A stretch of 64,000 nt of DNA, taken from contig CAVWBH010000006.1 of the NCBI GenBank assembly GCA_963753195.1, positions 1-64,000 on the forward strand. Direction: 5' to 3'. Positions within the stretch are counted from its first letter, which is position 1. Each line of letters opens with the position of its first letter. Positions 20,648 to 28,601 of the stretch are shown piece after piece. The position numbers and the translations under genes are program-made. Origin of the DNA: Palsa-504 sp963753195 (GTDB taxonomy: Bacteria; Actinomycetota; Actinomycetes; Streptosporangiales; Streptosporangiaceae). The notes beneath the pieces were generated by a model that was not told the DNA's origin, searched no databases, and saw only the letters and a program-made list of their open reading frames with translations.

Positions 20648-20694
20648 CCCCCGCACCGCACCCCCAGACAACCGACCCGCAACAGGAGACCGCA

Positions 20695-20718
20695 ATGCGC
20701 GACAGCAACTGGACCTGA
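20695..20718 (+). CDS. heptapeptide ORF MRDSNWT, array unit 10
   Basis: 24-base ORF identical to unit 2, AGGAGA five bases upstream. Confidence 0.55.
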   Translation: MRDSNWT

Positions 20719-20765
20719 CCCCCGCACCGCACCCCCAGACCACCGACCCGCAACAGGAGACCGCA

Positions 20766-20789
20766 ATGCGCGACAGCAACTGGACCTGA
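20766..20789 (+). CDS. heptapeptide ORF MRDSNWT, array unit 11
   Basis: 24-base ORF identical to unit 2. Last perfect unit; the sequence after it leaves the repeat pattern. Confidence 0.55.
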   Translation: MRDSNWT

Positions 20790-20818
20790 CCCCAGCCCCA
20801 CACAGCAAAAGAAGAGCA

Positions 20819-20857
20819 GTGCGCGACAGCGACTGGAGCCGGCTTCATGCGTCCTGA
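20819..20857 (+). CDS. divergent terminal unit, MRDSDWSRLHAS
   Basis: GTG ORF of 12 codons beginning MRDSDW, clearly a degraded relative of MRDSNWT (one substitution in the first six residues, no stop after position 7). AAGAAGAG precedes the start as a weak ribosome-binding site. Its last 13 bases overlap the 3' end of the convergent MFS gene. It may be a decayed edge repeat or a variant peptide. Confidence 0.35.
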   Translation: MRDSDWSRLHAS

Positions 20858-22146
20858 TGGCGTCGGCTCGTTAGGCGCCCGTCCTCGCGAGTGGCGCTGA
20901 GAGCAACCGCAAGCGCTGCCGCGACGCCGATCGCGCCGCAGACAGCAATGGCCCGGGCCGGGGAATGATGGTCGGCTGCGGCCCCCGCCAGGATCATGAC
21001 GACGCCCTGGCTCAGGCTCATAGCGCCCTGGGCCAGGCCGAAGGCCTGGCTTCGCCGTTCGTGCGGTGCTGCCTGCACGAAAGCGCTGTTGGCGGCCAGC
21101 TGATAAGCGCCGCATAGGCCGGATGCGACCAGGATCGCCAGTGAGACGTAAAGGTCAGGCTGGCAGAAGAACAGGACGAGAATGCCGCAGGCCGCAATGG
21201 CCAGCGGGGCCATGAGACGCAGTCGCGTCGGGGGAGCAACGAAACGGCTGAAGGTGAGCGACCCGACGGTCTGCCCGAGGGCGCTTGCGGCCAGGATCAC
21301 CCCGACGGCGACGGCTCCGCCGCCGAAAGACCCGGCCAGGGGTGCGGCCACACCTTCGGGGGCGTTATAGAAGGCGGCGAGCAAGCCGAAGAGCATCGGC
21401 GTGCGCAGGCCAGGCCGGGCCAGGACGAGCGGGGCACCGGCGAAGATGCTCGCCATCCGCGAGGACGCCGGGAAGGGCTCGGCTGCCGCCGCGGGCCGCG
21501 CACGGACCCAGATGCGGATGATGAGCGCTGAGCAGGCGAAGGTCGCGGCGTCCAGGACCAGCGAGGGCCGAGTGCCGAGGAAGGCGACGAGCGTGCCGCC
21601 CGCTACGAAGCCGAGAACCAGCGCGAACTGGTAGGTAGTCACCGTCACCGCGGTGCCCGTCACGTACCTGTCACCGCTGAGCACGTCGGGCAAGATCGCG
21701 GCGCGCGCCGAATTGAACGGGGACCCGGTGAGAGTCACGGTGAACAGGAGCGCGATCATGACCGGCAGCGGCACCTTCGGCAGGGCCATATCCAGGACGA
21801 GGACCGCCCGGATCATGTCGCAGGCGATCATCACGGCGCGGCGAGGATAGCGATCCGCCAGCCACGCCAGCGCCACGCCGCCGAAGAAGGTCGGCACGAT
21901 GCTGGCCACGAACGTGATCGCCGCCAGCAACGCCGAACGGGTCCGATCGTAGACGAGCACCGTAAGGGCGACCCGGGCCAGCTGGTCGCCGAACACGGAC
22001 AACAGCTGGGCCAGCCACAGTGCCCGGAACTCCGCTATCGCGAATACCTCGCGGAACGGAGTCCGCGCGGCCTGTTCGGCCGCGCCTCCCTGGGCCACCG
22101 CGTGCCTTGTTATGTTGTCCTCCGGCTCAGCGCGCGCTGCGGTCAT
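20845..22146 (-). CDS. MFS transporter
   Basis: 433 aa major facilitator with about 12 hydrophobic segments, of the drug/siderophore exporter type (EntS/MFS_3-like, e.g. FRALWLAQLLSVFGDQLARVALTVLVYDRT at the N-terminus). The loop motif between helices 2 and 3 is LADRYPRRAVMIACD, the classic MFS motif A. GSPFNSARAAILPDVL is typical of this exporter group. Substrate unknown. It is convergent with the heptapeptide array and ends inside its last unit, so it is a candidate exporter for the peptides by position only. ATG start. Confidence 0.9.
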   Translation of the reverse strand: MTAARAEPEDNITRHAVAQGGAAEQAARTPFREVFAIAEFRALWLAQLLSVFGDQLARVALTVLVYDRTRSALLAAITFVASIVPTFFGGVALAWLADRYPRRAVMIACDMIRAVLVLDMALPKVPLPVMIALLFTVTLTGSPFNSARAAILPDVLSGDRYVTGTAVTVTTYQFALVLGFVAGGTLVAFLGTRPSLVLDAATFACSALIIRIWVRARPAAAAEPFPASSRMASIFAGAPLVLARPGLRTPMLFGLLAAFYNAPEGVAAPLAGSFGGGAVAVGVILAASALGQTVGSLTFSRFVAPPTRLRLMAPLAIAACGILVLFFCQPDLYVSLAILVASGLCGAYQLAANSAFVQAAPHERRSQAFGLAQGAMSLSQGVVMILAGAAADHHSPARAIAVCGAIGVAAALAVALSATREDGRLTSRRHQDA

Positions 22147-22276
22147 CAGTAATCACATCCTGACCGACAGTTGCCTATTTTTGCAAACAGACCGGACCGG
22201 CCGGGATCATTCGCCCACCGCTGCGGTCAGCGCCGGCCGAGTCGTCAACTGCTGCGATCGGCGCCGGCCGAGTTCG

Positions 22277-24922
22277 TCAGCCGCTGCGCAGGACAGCGCC
22301 GACACGCCGCTGCGCCTCGGCGACGGCCGCGTCACGCGCGTCGGCGGCCTCCACCGCGGTGAGCGTCCGGTCCGGGGCCCGGAAGCGGAGCGTATAGGCC
22401 AGGGACTTGCGGTCCGCACCAATCTGGGCTCCGGTGTAGACGTCGAACAGCCTGATGCCTTCGAGCAGGTCCGCGGGCGCGCCAGCTGCCAGCGCCGCCT
22501 CCACCTCGGCGGCGGGGACGGTCGCGTCCACGATCAGCGCTACGTCCTGGATGGCCAGCGGGTAGGCCGACAGCTCCGGGGCCGACGCGGGGCCGACCGT
22601 CTCGGCCGCGGCGAACAGGACCGACAGGTCCAGTTCGAGGGCGCAGGTCCGGGCGGGTAGCCCGAACGCCTCGATGACCCTGGGGTGCAGCTCTCCCGCG
22701 TACCCGGCTAGCCACTCCCGAGCCTCGTCCGAGCCGACCTGCGCGTAGATCGCCGCGCAGCGCCCCGGGTGCCAGGGCGCGTGCTTGTCGGCCCGGATCT
22801 CCAGCGGCACCCGGCAGATCCGCCCGGCCGCGCGGGCCGCCTCGATCGCGTCCGCCCACGTCGCCGGGCGGCCCTTTCCCCACCATCCGTCCAGCTCACG
22901 AGCGCCGGCCAGGACGGCCGCGAGGTGCTGCGGCTGGTCGGGCAGCGCGGCTTCCAAAGTGGCCAGCTCCGCCACCGTGGGCCCGCGGTCCACGGCGAGG
23001 ATGGGGGCCTGCGGAGCAGCACCAGGCCGCGGCCGGAAGACCAGGCCGATCTCGTACAGCGCCGTGTCGGCGAAACCCCGTCCGATGTTCCGGGCCAGGA
23101 CGCGCAGCAGTCCGGGCAGCAGCGTAGTCCGCAGCAGCGGTTCATCCTCGCTGAGCGGGTTGGCGATCGCCACCGCGGGCCGTCGCATGTCCTCGGGCGG
23201 CAGCCCGAGCAGGTCCGCGTCGGCCCGGGCCGCAAACGGCGAGGACAGCACCTCCACGTAGCCGTCTTCGGCCAGTGTGCGGCCCACTGACCGGCGCAGC
23301 CGCTGCCGCGCGGTGAGTCCCCGCCCGGCCAGCGCCCGGGGCAGCCTGGCCGGGACGTTCTCATACCCTTCCAGCCGGATCACCTCCTCGGCCAGGTCGG
23401 CCGGGTCGGTGAGGTCGGGACGCCAGGACGGCGGGGTGACGTCCAGGACCGACACCGAAACTGGCGGAGCCGACCGCAGGGAGTCTGCCGCGGCCTGATC
23501 CGACGAGGATCCGGCCCGCCACGGAGCCACCGTGGGCGCGGTGGCCCGGGTCTGGGCCACGGTGCAGCCGACCTCGCGCAGCCGGCGCACGACGGTGTCG
23601 CGGCCGTACACCACGCCTGCCACCCGATCCGGGTAGTTCACGGCCATCGAGATCACCACCGGCGCCACGTCGAACTGCGCGTGGCTGCAGCCCGGCACCA
23701 CCTGGCCGCCGCCCAGCCCGGCCAGCAGCGCCATCGCCTTCGCGCTGGCCCGCAGCGGCAGCTCGCGGTCCACGCCGCGCTCGAACCGGTAGGAGGCCTC
23801 ACTGTGCAGCTTGTGCCGGCGGCTCATCTTGGCCGTGCCCCGGGCGGAGAAGTGCGCCGCCTCGATCACCAGGTCGGCGGAGGCGTCGTCGATCTCGGTG
23901 GTCAGGCCGCCCATGGTGCCGGCCAGGGAGATCGGCCCGGAGGAGTCGGTGATCAGGATGTCCTCCGGATCCAGGGTCCTGACCACGTGATCCAGGGTCT
24001 CCAGCTTCTCCCCCGGCCGGGCTCGCCGCACGACGATCTCGCCGGACAGCTTGGACCGGTCGAACGCGTGCAGCGGCTGGCCGAGCTCGAGCATGAGGTA
24101 GTTGGTCACGTCGACCGCGAGCGAGACCGGCCGCACGCCGCACCGGGCCAGCCGCACCATCATCCACAGCGGGGTGCGCGCCCCCGGGGAGAAGCCCCGT
24201 ACCTCGCGCAGCACGAACCGGTCGCAGGCGGTCGGGTCGTCGATCCGGGCCGGGTAGACGCCCGGGCCTTCCCAGTCCAGGGGCCCGCCCAGCAGGGTCG
24301 CATCGGGCAGCGCGGTCGCGGCCGGGTCGGTGAAGGGCACGTTGTACGCGCTGGCCAGCTCGCGGGCCAGCCCGCGCACCGACACCGCGTAGCCGCGGTC
24401 GGGCGTCACCGCGATCTCGAACACCTCGTCGCGCAGCTGCGCGTAAGCGACGAAGTCCTCGCCCAGCGGCGCGTCAGGGGGCAGCACGAGGATGCCGGTG
24501 TGATCCTCGCCCAGAGCCAGCTCGCTGGCCGAGCAGATCATGCCCTCGGAGATGTGGCCGTAGGTCCGGCGCGCGCCGATCTCGAACCCGCCGGGCAGCA
24601 CCGCGCCCGGCAGGGCCAGCGCGACCCGGTCGCCGACCTCGAAATTGGCCGCGCCGCAGATGACCCCGGAGGCCTCGTCGGGCGTCCCGTCGAGCTGCGC
24701 CGCGGAGACGGCCACCCGGCAGTACCTGATCGGCTTCTTCAGCCCGGCCAGTTCCTCGATCGCGAGGACCTGCGCCACGACCACGCCGCGGATGTCGTGC
24801 CCGACCGACTCCAGCGCCTCGACCTCGAGCCCGGCGCCGGTCAGCCGCCGGGCGACTTCGGTCGCGTCGACCGGCTCGGGCAGCTGTGCGTACTCACGCA
24901 GCCAGGAAAGCGCTACTCGCAT
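22277..24922 (-). CDS. pheT: phenylalanyl-tRNA synthetase beta subunit
   Basis: 881 aa, standing with PheS as the alpha2-beta2 enzyme that charges tRNA-Phe. Order seen: N-terminal MRVALSWLREYAQLPEPVD, the EMAP/OB-type tRNA-binding domain (VVAQVLAIEELAG), the B3/B4 editing domain, B5, the catalytic-like core, and the C-terminal anticodon-binding domain (ELSAYPLAIQDVALIVDATVPAAEVE). ATG one base after the pheS stop. Just downstream (about 22221-22280) an imperfect direct repeat containing GCGCCGGCCGAGT occurs twice. Confidence 0.97.
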   Translation of the reverse strand: MRVALSWLREYAQLPEPVDATEVARRLTGAGLEVEALESVGHDIRGVVVAQVLAIEELAGLKKPIRYCRVAVSAAQLDGTPDEASGVICGAANFEVGDRVALALPGAVLPGGFEIGARRTYGHISEGMICSASELALGEDHTGILVLPPDAPLGEDFVAYAQLRDEVFEIAVTPDRGYAVSVRGLARELASAYNVPFTDPAATALPDATLLGGPLDWEGPGVYPARIDDPTACDRFVLREVRGFSPGARTPLWMMVRLARCGVRPVSLAVDVTNYLMLELGQPLHAFDRSKLSGEIVVRRARPGEKLETLDHVVRTLDPEDILITDSSGPISLAGTMGGLTTEIDDASADLVIEAAHFSARGTAKMSRRHKLHSEASYRFERGVDRELPLRASAKAMALLAGLGGGQVVPGCSHAQFDVAPVVISMAVNYPDRVAGVVYGRDTVVRRLREVGCTVAQTRATAPTVAPWRAGSSSDQAAADSLRSAPPVSVSVLDVTPPSWRPDLTDPADLAEEVIRLEGYENVPARLPRALAGRGLTARQRLRRSVGRTLAEDGYVEVLSSPFAARADADLLGLPPEDMRRPAVAIANPLSEDEPLLRTTLLPGLLRVLARNIGRGFADTALYEIGLVFRPRPGAAPQAPILAVDRGPTVAELATLEAALPDQPQHLAAVLAGARELDGWWGKGRPATWADAIEAARAAGRICRVPLEIRADKHAPWHPGRCAAIYAQVGSDEAREWLAGYAGELHPRVIEAFGLPARTCALELDLSVLFAAAETVGPASAPELSAYPLAIQDVALIVDATVPAAEVEAALAAGAPADLLEGIRLFDVYTGAQIGADRKSLAYTLRFRAPDRTLTAVEAADARDAAVAEAQRRVGAVLRSG

Positions 24923-24923
24923 C

Positions 24924-26030
24924 TCAGATCTCCATCCCGAACGCCCGGCTGAACCGCACGTCGCCGTCGACCGCGTCCCTGATCTCCGTCAGCCCGTGCG
25001 CGATCATCAAACTGCGCTCGATGCCGAGGCCGAACGCGAACCCGCTGTACCGGTCGGGGTCGATGCCGCAGGCCACCAGGACCCGGGGATTGACCATCCC
25101 GCAGCCTGCGATCTCGATCCAGCCCTGCGACCGGCACACCCGGCACGGGTCTCCGCCGGGTTTGGCCGAGGCGCCGCGGCAGACGTGGCATTCCATCGAC
25201 ACGTCGCCGGAGGGCTCGGTGAACGGGAAGTAGTCCGGCCGGAACCGCGTGCGCAGGCCCACGCCGAACATCGCGTCGACGAACGCCTGGATCGCGCCGC
25301 GCAGGTCGGCCATGGTCAGGCCCTCGTCGACCGCGAGCCCCTCGATCTGGTGGAACACCGGGCTGTGCGTGGCGTCCAGCGCGTCATGCCGGTAGGTGCG
25401 GCCCGGGCTGACCACGTACAGCGGCAGCGGGCGGCTCAGCATGGACCTGATCTGCACCGGAGAGGTCTGCGTGCGCAGCACCATGCCGGACTTGCGCCCG
25501 TCCCCCTGGGGGCTGGCGATGAAGATCGTGTCCTGCGAGTCCCGGGCCGGGTGGTCCGGCAGCATGTTGAGCGCGTCGAAGTTGTACCACTCCGCCTCGG
25601 CCTCGGGTCCCTCCGCGACCTCGTAGCCCATGGCCACGAACACGTCGGACAGCCGGTCGGCGAGCGTGGTGACGGGGTGCCGGGCGCCGGGAGGGACCCG
25701 GCCGCCGGGCAGGGTGACGTCGACCGCCTCGGTGGTCAGCACCTGGCGGTCGCGGTCACCTTCCAGCTGGGTCTGGCGCCGGCCCAGCGCGTCGCGGAGC
25801 CGGCTGCGGGCCGCGCCTACCAGCCGCCCGGCGTCGGCACGTGCCTCGCGCGGCAGCGCACCGATCCCGGCGCTGGCCAGGGCCAGCGGTGACCGGTCGC
25901 CGTCGTGGGTGATCCGCGCCGCCTTCAGCTCATCCAGCGTTCTGGCTGCCGCGACGGCGGCGAGCGCCTCGTCGAGGGCCCGGGCGACGCCTTCGGCGGC
26001 CGGGTGGTTATTCTCGTTCGCTACGGACAT
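24924..26030 (-). CDS. pheS: phenylalanyl-tRNA synthetase alpha subunit
   Basis: Catalytic subunit, 368 aa. N-terminal coiled-coil region (~1-100), then the class II synthetase core: motif 2 PGRTYRHDALDATHSPVFHQIEG and motif 3 GFAFGLGIERSLMIAHGL. A CHVC...CRVC four-cysteine pattern sits in the core. ATG start. The 250 bases upstream hold no obvious leader peptide or T-box. Confidence 0.97.
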   Translation of the reverse strand: MSVANENNHPAAEGVARALDEALAAVAAARTLDELKAARITHDGDRSPLALASAGIGALPREARADAGRLVGAARSRLRDALGRRQTQLEGDRDRQVLTTEAVDVTLPGGRVPPGARHPVTTLADRLSDVFVAMGYEVAEGPEAEAEWYNFDALNMLPDHPARDSQDTIFIASPQGDGRKSGMVLRTQTSPVQIRSMLSRPLPLYVVSPGRTYRHDALDATHSPVFHQIEGLAVDEGLTMADLRGAIQAFVDAMFGVGLRTRFRPDYFPFTEPSGDVSMECHVCRGASAKPGGDPCRVCRSQGWIEIAGCGMVNPRVLVACGIDPDRYSGFAFGLGIERSLMIAHGLTEIRDAVDGDVRFSRAFGMEI

Positions 26031-26280
26031 GAGGGGTCCTGCTTCCTGCGGGCCGTACGTAAGGGTGCGCTCTGCTGGGGTTCCGGCTGATCGTTCTGCC
26101 GAACGGGCGGTGGTGGCAGCCCGCGGTCAGCCGCGGAGTTGCCGGTGGCTAACGTCGCGGGGAGGTCCATGGCCTGGATGAAACTCATGCCCAGGCGTCA
26201 ACGTCCGCCTTCGCTGTGTGGATAGCCCGAAGGGACATTACCGTACCGCGCCCTGGCCCGCGGCTACTGGGCAGCCGCGT

Positions 26281-27465
26281 TCAGCCCGCGGCGGTCCCCG
26301 CGGGCACGATAAATCGGAATTCGGCGCCGCCGCCGGGCGCTGACCCCACGCCGATGGTGCCGCCGTGCGCCTCGACCAGGCCCTTGACGATGTAGAGGCC
26401 CAGGCCGGTGCCGCCCCGGCGCTTCCCGCGCCAGAACCGGCGGAACACGCGCGGCGCGACCTCGGGAGAGATGCCCTCCCCCTGGTCGCGTACGGACACC
26501 GCGGCCGCGTCGGGCTCGCAGGACAGGCTGGCGGTCATGCCGACCGCCTCGTCGTCCAGCCGTGCTGGTTCAACCACGATCGTTACGATACCAGCGCCGT
26601 GACGGACGGCATTTTCCGCCAGATTGCCGAGGATCTGGTCAATTTTGTCGGGGTCCAGCCAGGTCTCAGGCAAGCCGGGGCGGATCTCCAGCCGGAAGCG
26701 GTCCTCGGGATCGCCGGCCACGACCCGGCCCGCGATGACCTTCCTGGCCCGGTCCGGCAGGTCCACGAGCTGACGGTGGACCTCCATGCGGCCGGACTCG
26801 ATCCGGGACACGTCCAGCAGCTCGGTGATGAGCCTGGTCACCCGGTCGGCGTCGGCGTTCACCGTTTCCAGCATCACGCGCTTCTGATCGTCGGTGAACC
26901 TGCCCCACTTGTTCAGCAGCGTGGCGGTGAAGCCCTTGACGCTGGTCAGGGGCGAGCGCAGCTCATGCGCGACGGTGGAGACCAGCTCGGCCCGGCTGCG
27001 TTCCAGCCGCTCCCGCTGCTGCGCATCGCGCAGGCTGATGACCAGGCGCCGTACCTCCTTGGCCCGATCGCGCACGTAGCCGACGGACACCAGGATCTCG
27101 GTCCCGTCCAGCAGGTACAGCGCGCGCTCCGGGTGGCGGGTGCGGGTCGGCAGGCCATGGTACGGGTCGGCGTGAACCCACCAGTCCCGGTCGTCGTCGT
27201 CGTGCAGCGGCAGCACATCGAACGCGAACTTGCCGGTGACCTCGGCCGGATCCAGGCCGGTCAGCCGGCCTGCGGCCCGGTTGAACACGACGATGCGGCC
27301 GACCTCGTCGGCGACCACTACCCCGTCCGGCAGCTCGTCGGCGAAGATCAGGCTCCCGATCGGGACGGGACCATCCGGGAGCGGGCTGATGCCGCTGTCA
27401 CGGCCGTCAGCGGTCTCGCGGTCCGGCGTGGGAGCTGCCGCCCTGCTCGTTACGAGCTCGTCCAC
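26281..27465 (-). CDS. PAS-domain sensor histidine kinase
   Basis: 394 aa, no transmembrane segment, so probably cytoplasmic. PAS domain ~residues 40-140 (ELPDGVVVADEVGRIVVFNRAAGRLTG), HisKA dimerisation domain with phospho-His in VAHELRSPLTSVKGF, and HATPase with N-box NLAENAVRH, G1 DQGEGI and G2 GGTGLGLYIV. GTG start. No response regulator is adjacent. A kinase at this place between trmH and pheS is conserved in actinomycetes, so its partner is encoded elsewhere. Confidence 0.93.
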   Translation of the reverse strand: MDELVTSRAAAPTPDRETADGRDSGISPLPDGPVPIGSLIFADELPDGVVVADEVGRIVVFNRAAGRLTGLDPAEVTGKFAFDVLPLHDDDDRDWWVHADPYHGLPTRTRHPERALYLLDGTEILVSVGYVRDRAKEVRRLVISLRDAQQRERLERSRAELVSTVAHELRSPLTSVKGFTATLLNKWGRFTDDQKRVMLETVNADADRVTRLITELLDVSRIESGRMEVHRQLVDLPDRARKVIAGRVVAGDPEDRFRLEIRPGLPETWLDPDKIDQILGNLAENAVRHGAGIVTIVVEPARLDDEAVGMTASLSCEPDAAAVSVRDQGEGISPEVAPRVFRRFWRGKRRGGTGLGLYIVKGLVEAHGGTIGVGSAPGGGAEFRFIVPAGTAAG

Positions 27466-27671
27466 TTCAGCAAAGCCTCCGTCCGGCCAGGCGGCACGAC
27501 TTGTCTATCGGGCTGTCCATCGGGCTCTCCATGGGGATCGTCCGGCGGCCGGATACGGTCACGGTACGGGTGACGGATTGTGATCAGACTCTAGCGCTTA
27601 AACGCTCATTGGGACAGTCCTGAGATATGAATTCTCGATGTTGCGGCCCAAATACTCCATGCCACCAGGCG

Positions 27672-28601
27672 CTACTTAGATCCCCGCATGTCCGGTATGT
27701 CGCGCACTCGCTGTGCACGAGCGGACTCGTAGAGACATACCGCCGCGGCAGCCGCCAGGTTCAGGCTTTCCGCCTGGCCGTAGATGGGCACCGCGATCGG
27801 CTCATCGGCCATCGCGACCAGCTCCGGCGGCAACCCCCATGCTTCGTTGCCGAACATCCAGGCGGTCGGCTCGCCCAGCCGGGCCCGGACCTCCGGATCA
27901 TCCAGGGACCGCCCGGCGCGCCCGTCCGCGGCTACGATGCGCAGTCCCGCCGCGCGCATGGCCGCGACAGCCTCCTCCAGGCGGGCGCCGGCCACCACGG
28001 GGAGGTGGAACAGGCTGCCCGCCGAGGCGCGCACGCATTTGCCGTTGTACGGGTCGACGGACGCGTCGGCGAACACCACGGCCTGCGCGCCGGCCGCGTC
28101 GGCGGTGCGCAGCACAGTCCCGGCGTTCCCCGGGTCACGCACGTTGGCCAGCAGCGCGACCAGGGCGGGGGCCGGCTGGGTGAGCGCGGCGAGGGGGACG
28201 TCAACGAACCCGCACACGGCCAGCAGGCCCTGCGGGGTCACCGTCTGGGCCAGTTCCCCCATCACCTCGCTGCTGACCAGGTGCACAGGCACTCCGGCGC
28301 TCTCGGCGACGGCGACCAGATCGTGGTGCCTGCCGCGGGCGGCCGCGGTTACGAACAGGTCGCTGACCTTGGCCCCCGAGGCCAGGGCCTCGGCCACCGC
28401 CTGCGGCCCTTCCGCCAGGAAGGCCTGCTCACGCTCGCGGAAGGCACGCTTGGTCAGCCGCCGCGCCGCTCTTACTGGCCCAGGGGGGTCGACCCCCCTG
28501 GAACCCCCCGCAGGCCCGCTGTTGTGGCCACCGTAGTATCGCGCGGTGGGGGGGCCGTCGGCCCCCGCGAGCCGCGCGATGTTTCCACGCCCCTTGGCCA
28601 C
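27672..28601 (-). CDS. TrmH/SpoU family RNA 2'-O-methyltransferase
   Basis: 309 aa SPOUT methyltransferase acting on rRNA or tRNA. The substrate-binding domain is followed by the three SpoU motifs: LANVRDPGNAGTVLRTADAAGAQAV, WMFGNEAWGLPPEL and VPIYGQAESLNLAAAAAVCLYE (trefoil knot). The GTG start lies directly after the rplT stop (TAAGTG). Residues ~10-45 are a Gly/Pro-rich insertion (PAGGSRGVDPPGP) encoded by a long perfect palindrome at 28480-28501; the conserved domain starts after RRLTKRA. A later start cannot be excluded. Confidence 0.92.
   Translation of the reverse strand: MAKGRGNIARLAGADGPPTARYYGGHNSGPAGGSRGVDPPGPVRAARRLTKRAFREREQAFLAEGPQAVAEALASGAKVSDLFVTAAARGRHHDLVAVAESAGVPVHLVSSEVMGELAQTVTPQGLLAVCGFVDVPLAALTQPAPALVALLANVRDPGNAGTVLRTADAAGAQAVVFADASVDPYNGKCVRASAGSLFHLPVVAGARLEEAVAAMRAAGLRIVAADGRAGRSLDDPEVRARLGEPTAWMFGNEAWGLPPELVAMADEPIAVPIYGQAESLNLAAAAAVCLYESARAQRVRDIPDMRGSK

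Larger units (their letters stand above)
20049..20789 (+). repeat. tandem array of eleven MRDSNWT mini-genes
   Basis: Eleven head-to-tail units of 71 bases (61 once, 72 twice). Each has an A/C-rich spacer, CAGGAGACCGCA, then a 24-base ORF for MRDSNWT ending in TGA. The ribosome-binding block and the ORF are identical in all units except that unit 1 starts with GTG. Substitutions and 1-, 2- and 10-base length changes fall only in the spacer, mainly just 5' of the Shine-Dalgarno and in the CAGACAACC/CAGACCACC part. The spacers contain almost no T and little G, so the RNA between ORFs should be unstructured. Because the unit is not a multiple of three, the ORFs occupy different frames. Confidence 0.95.

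Noticed and set aside
20049..20789. CRISPR array
   Set aside because: Both the repeated block and the intervening sequence are nearly identical in all units, the repeats are coding-like, and no cas genes are present.
19926..21115. Three long overlapping minus-strand ORFs (272-358 codons) with a repeated GGQVQLLSRIAVSC-type sequence
   Set aside because: They are the antisense of the heptapeptide array. Because the unit is not a multiple of three and has no stops on that strand, all three frames stay open. The plus strand alone shows phased ribosome-binding site, start and stop.
26031..26280. T-box or attenuator leader before pheS
   Set aside because: No T-box sequence (TGGNACCGCG type), Phe-rich leader peptide or terminator was found in the 250 bases.
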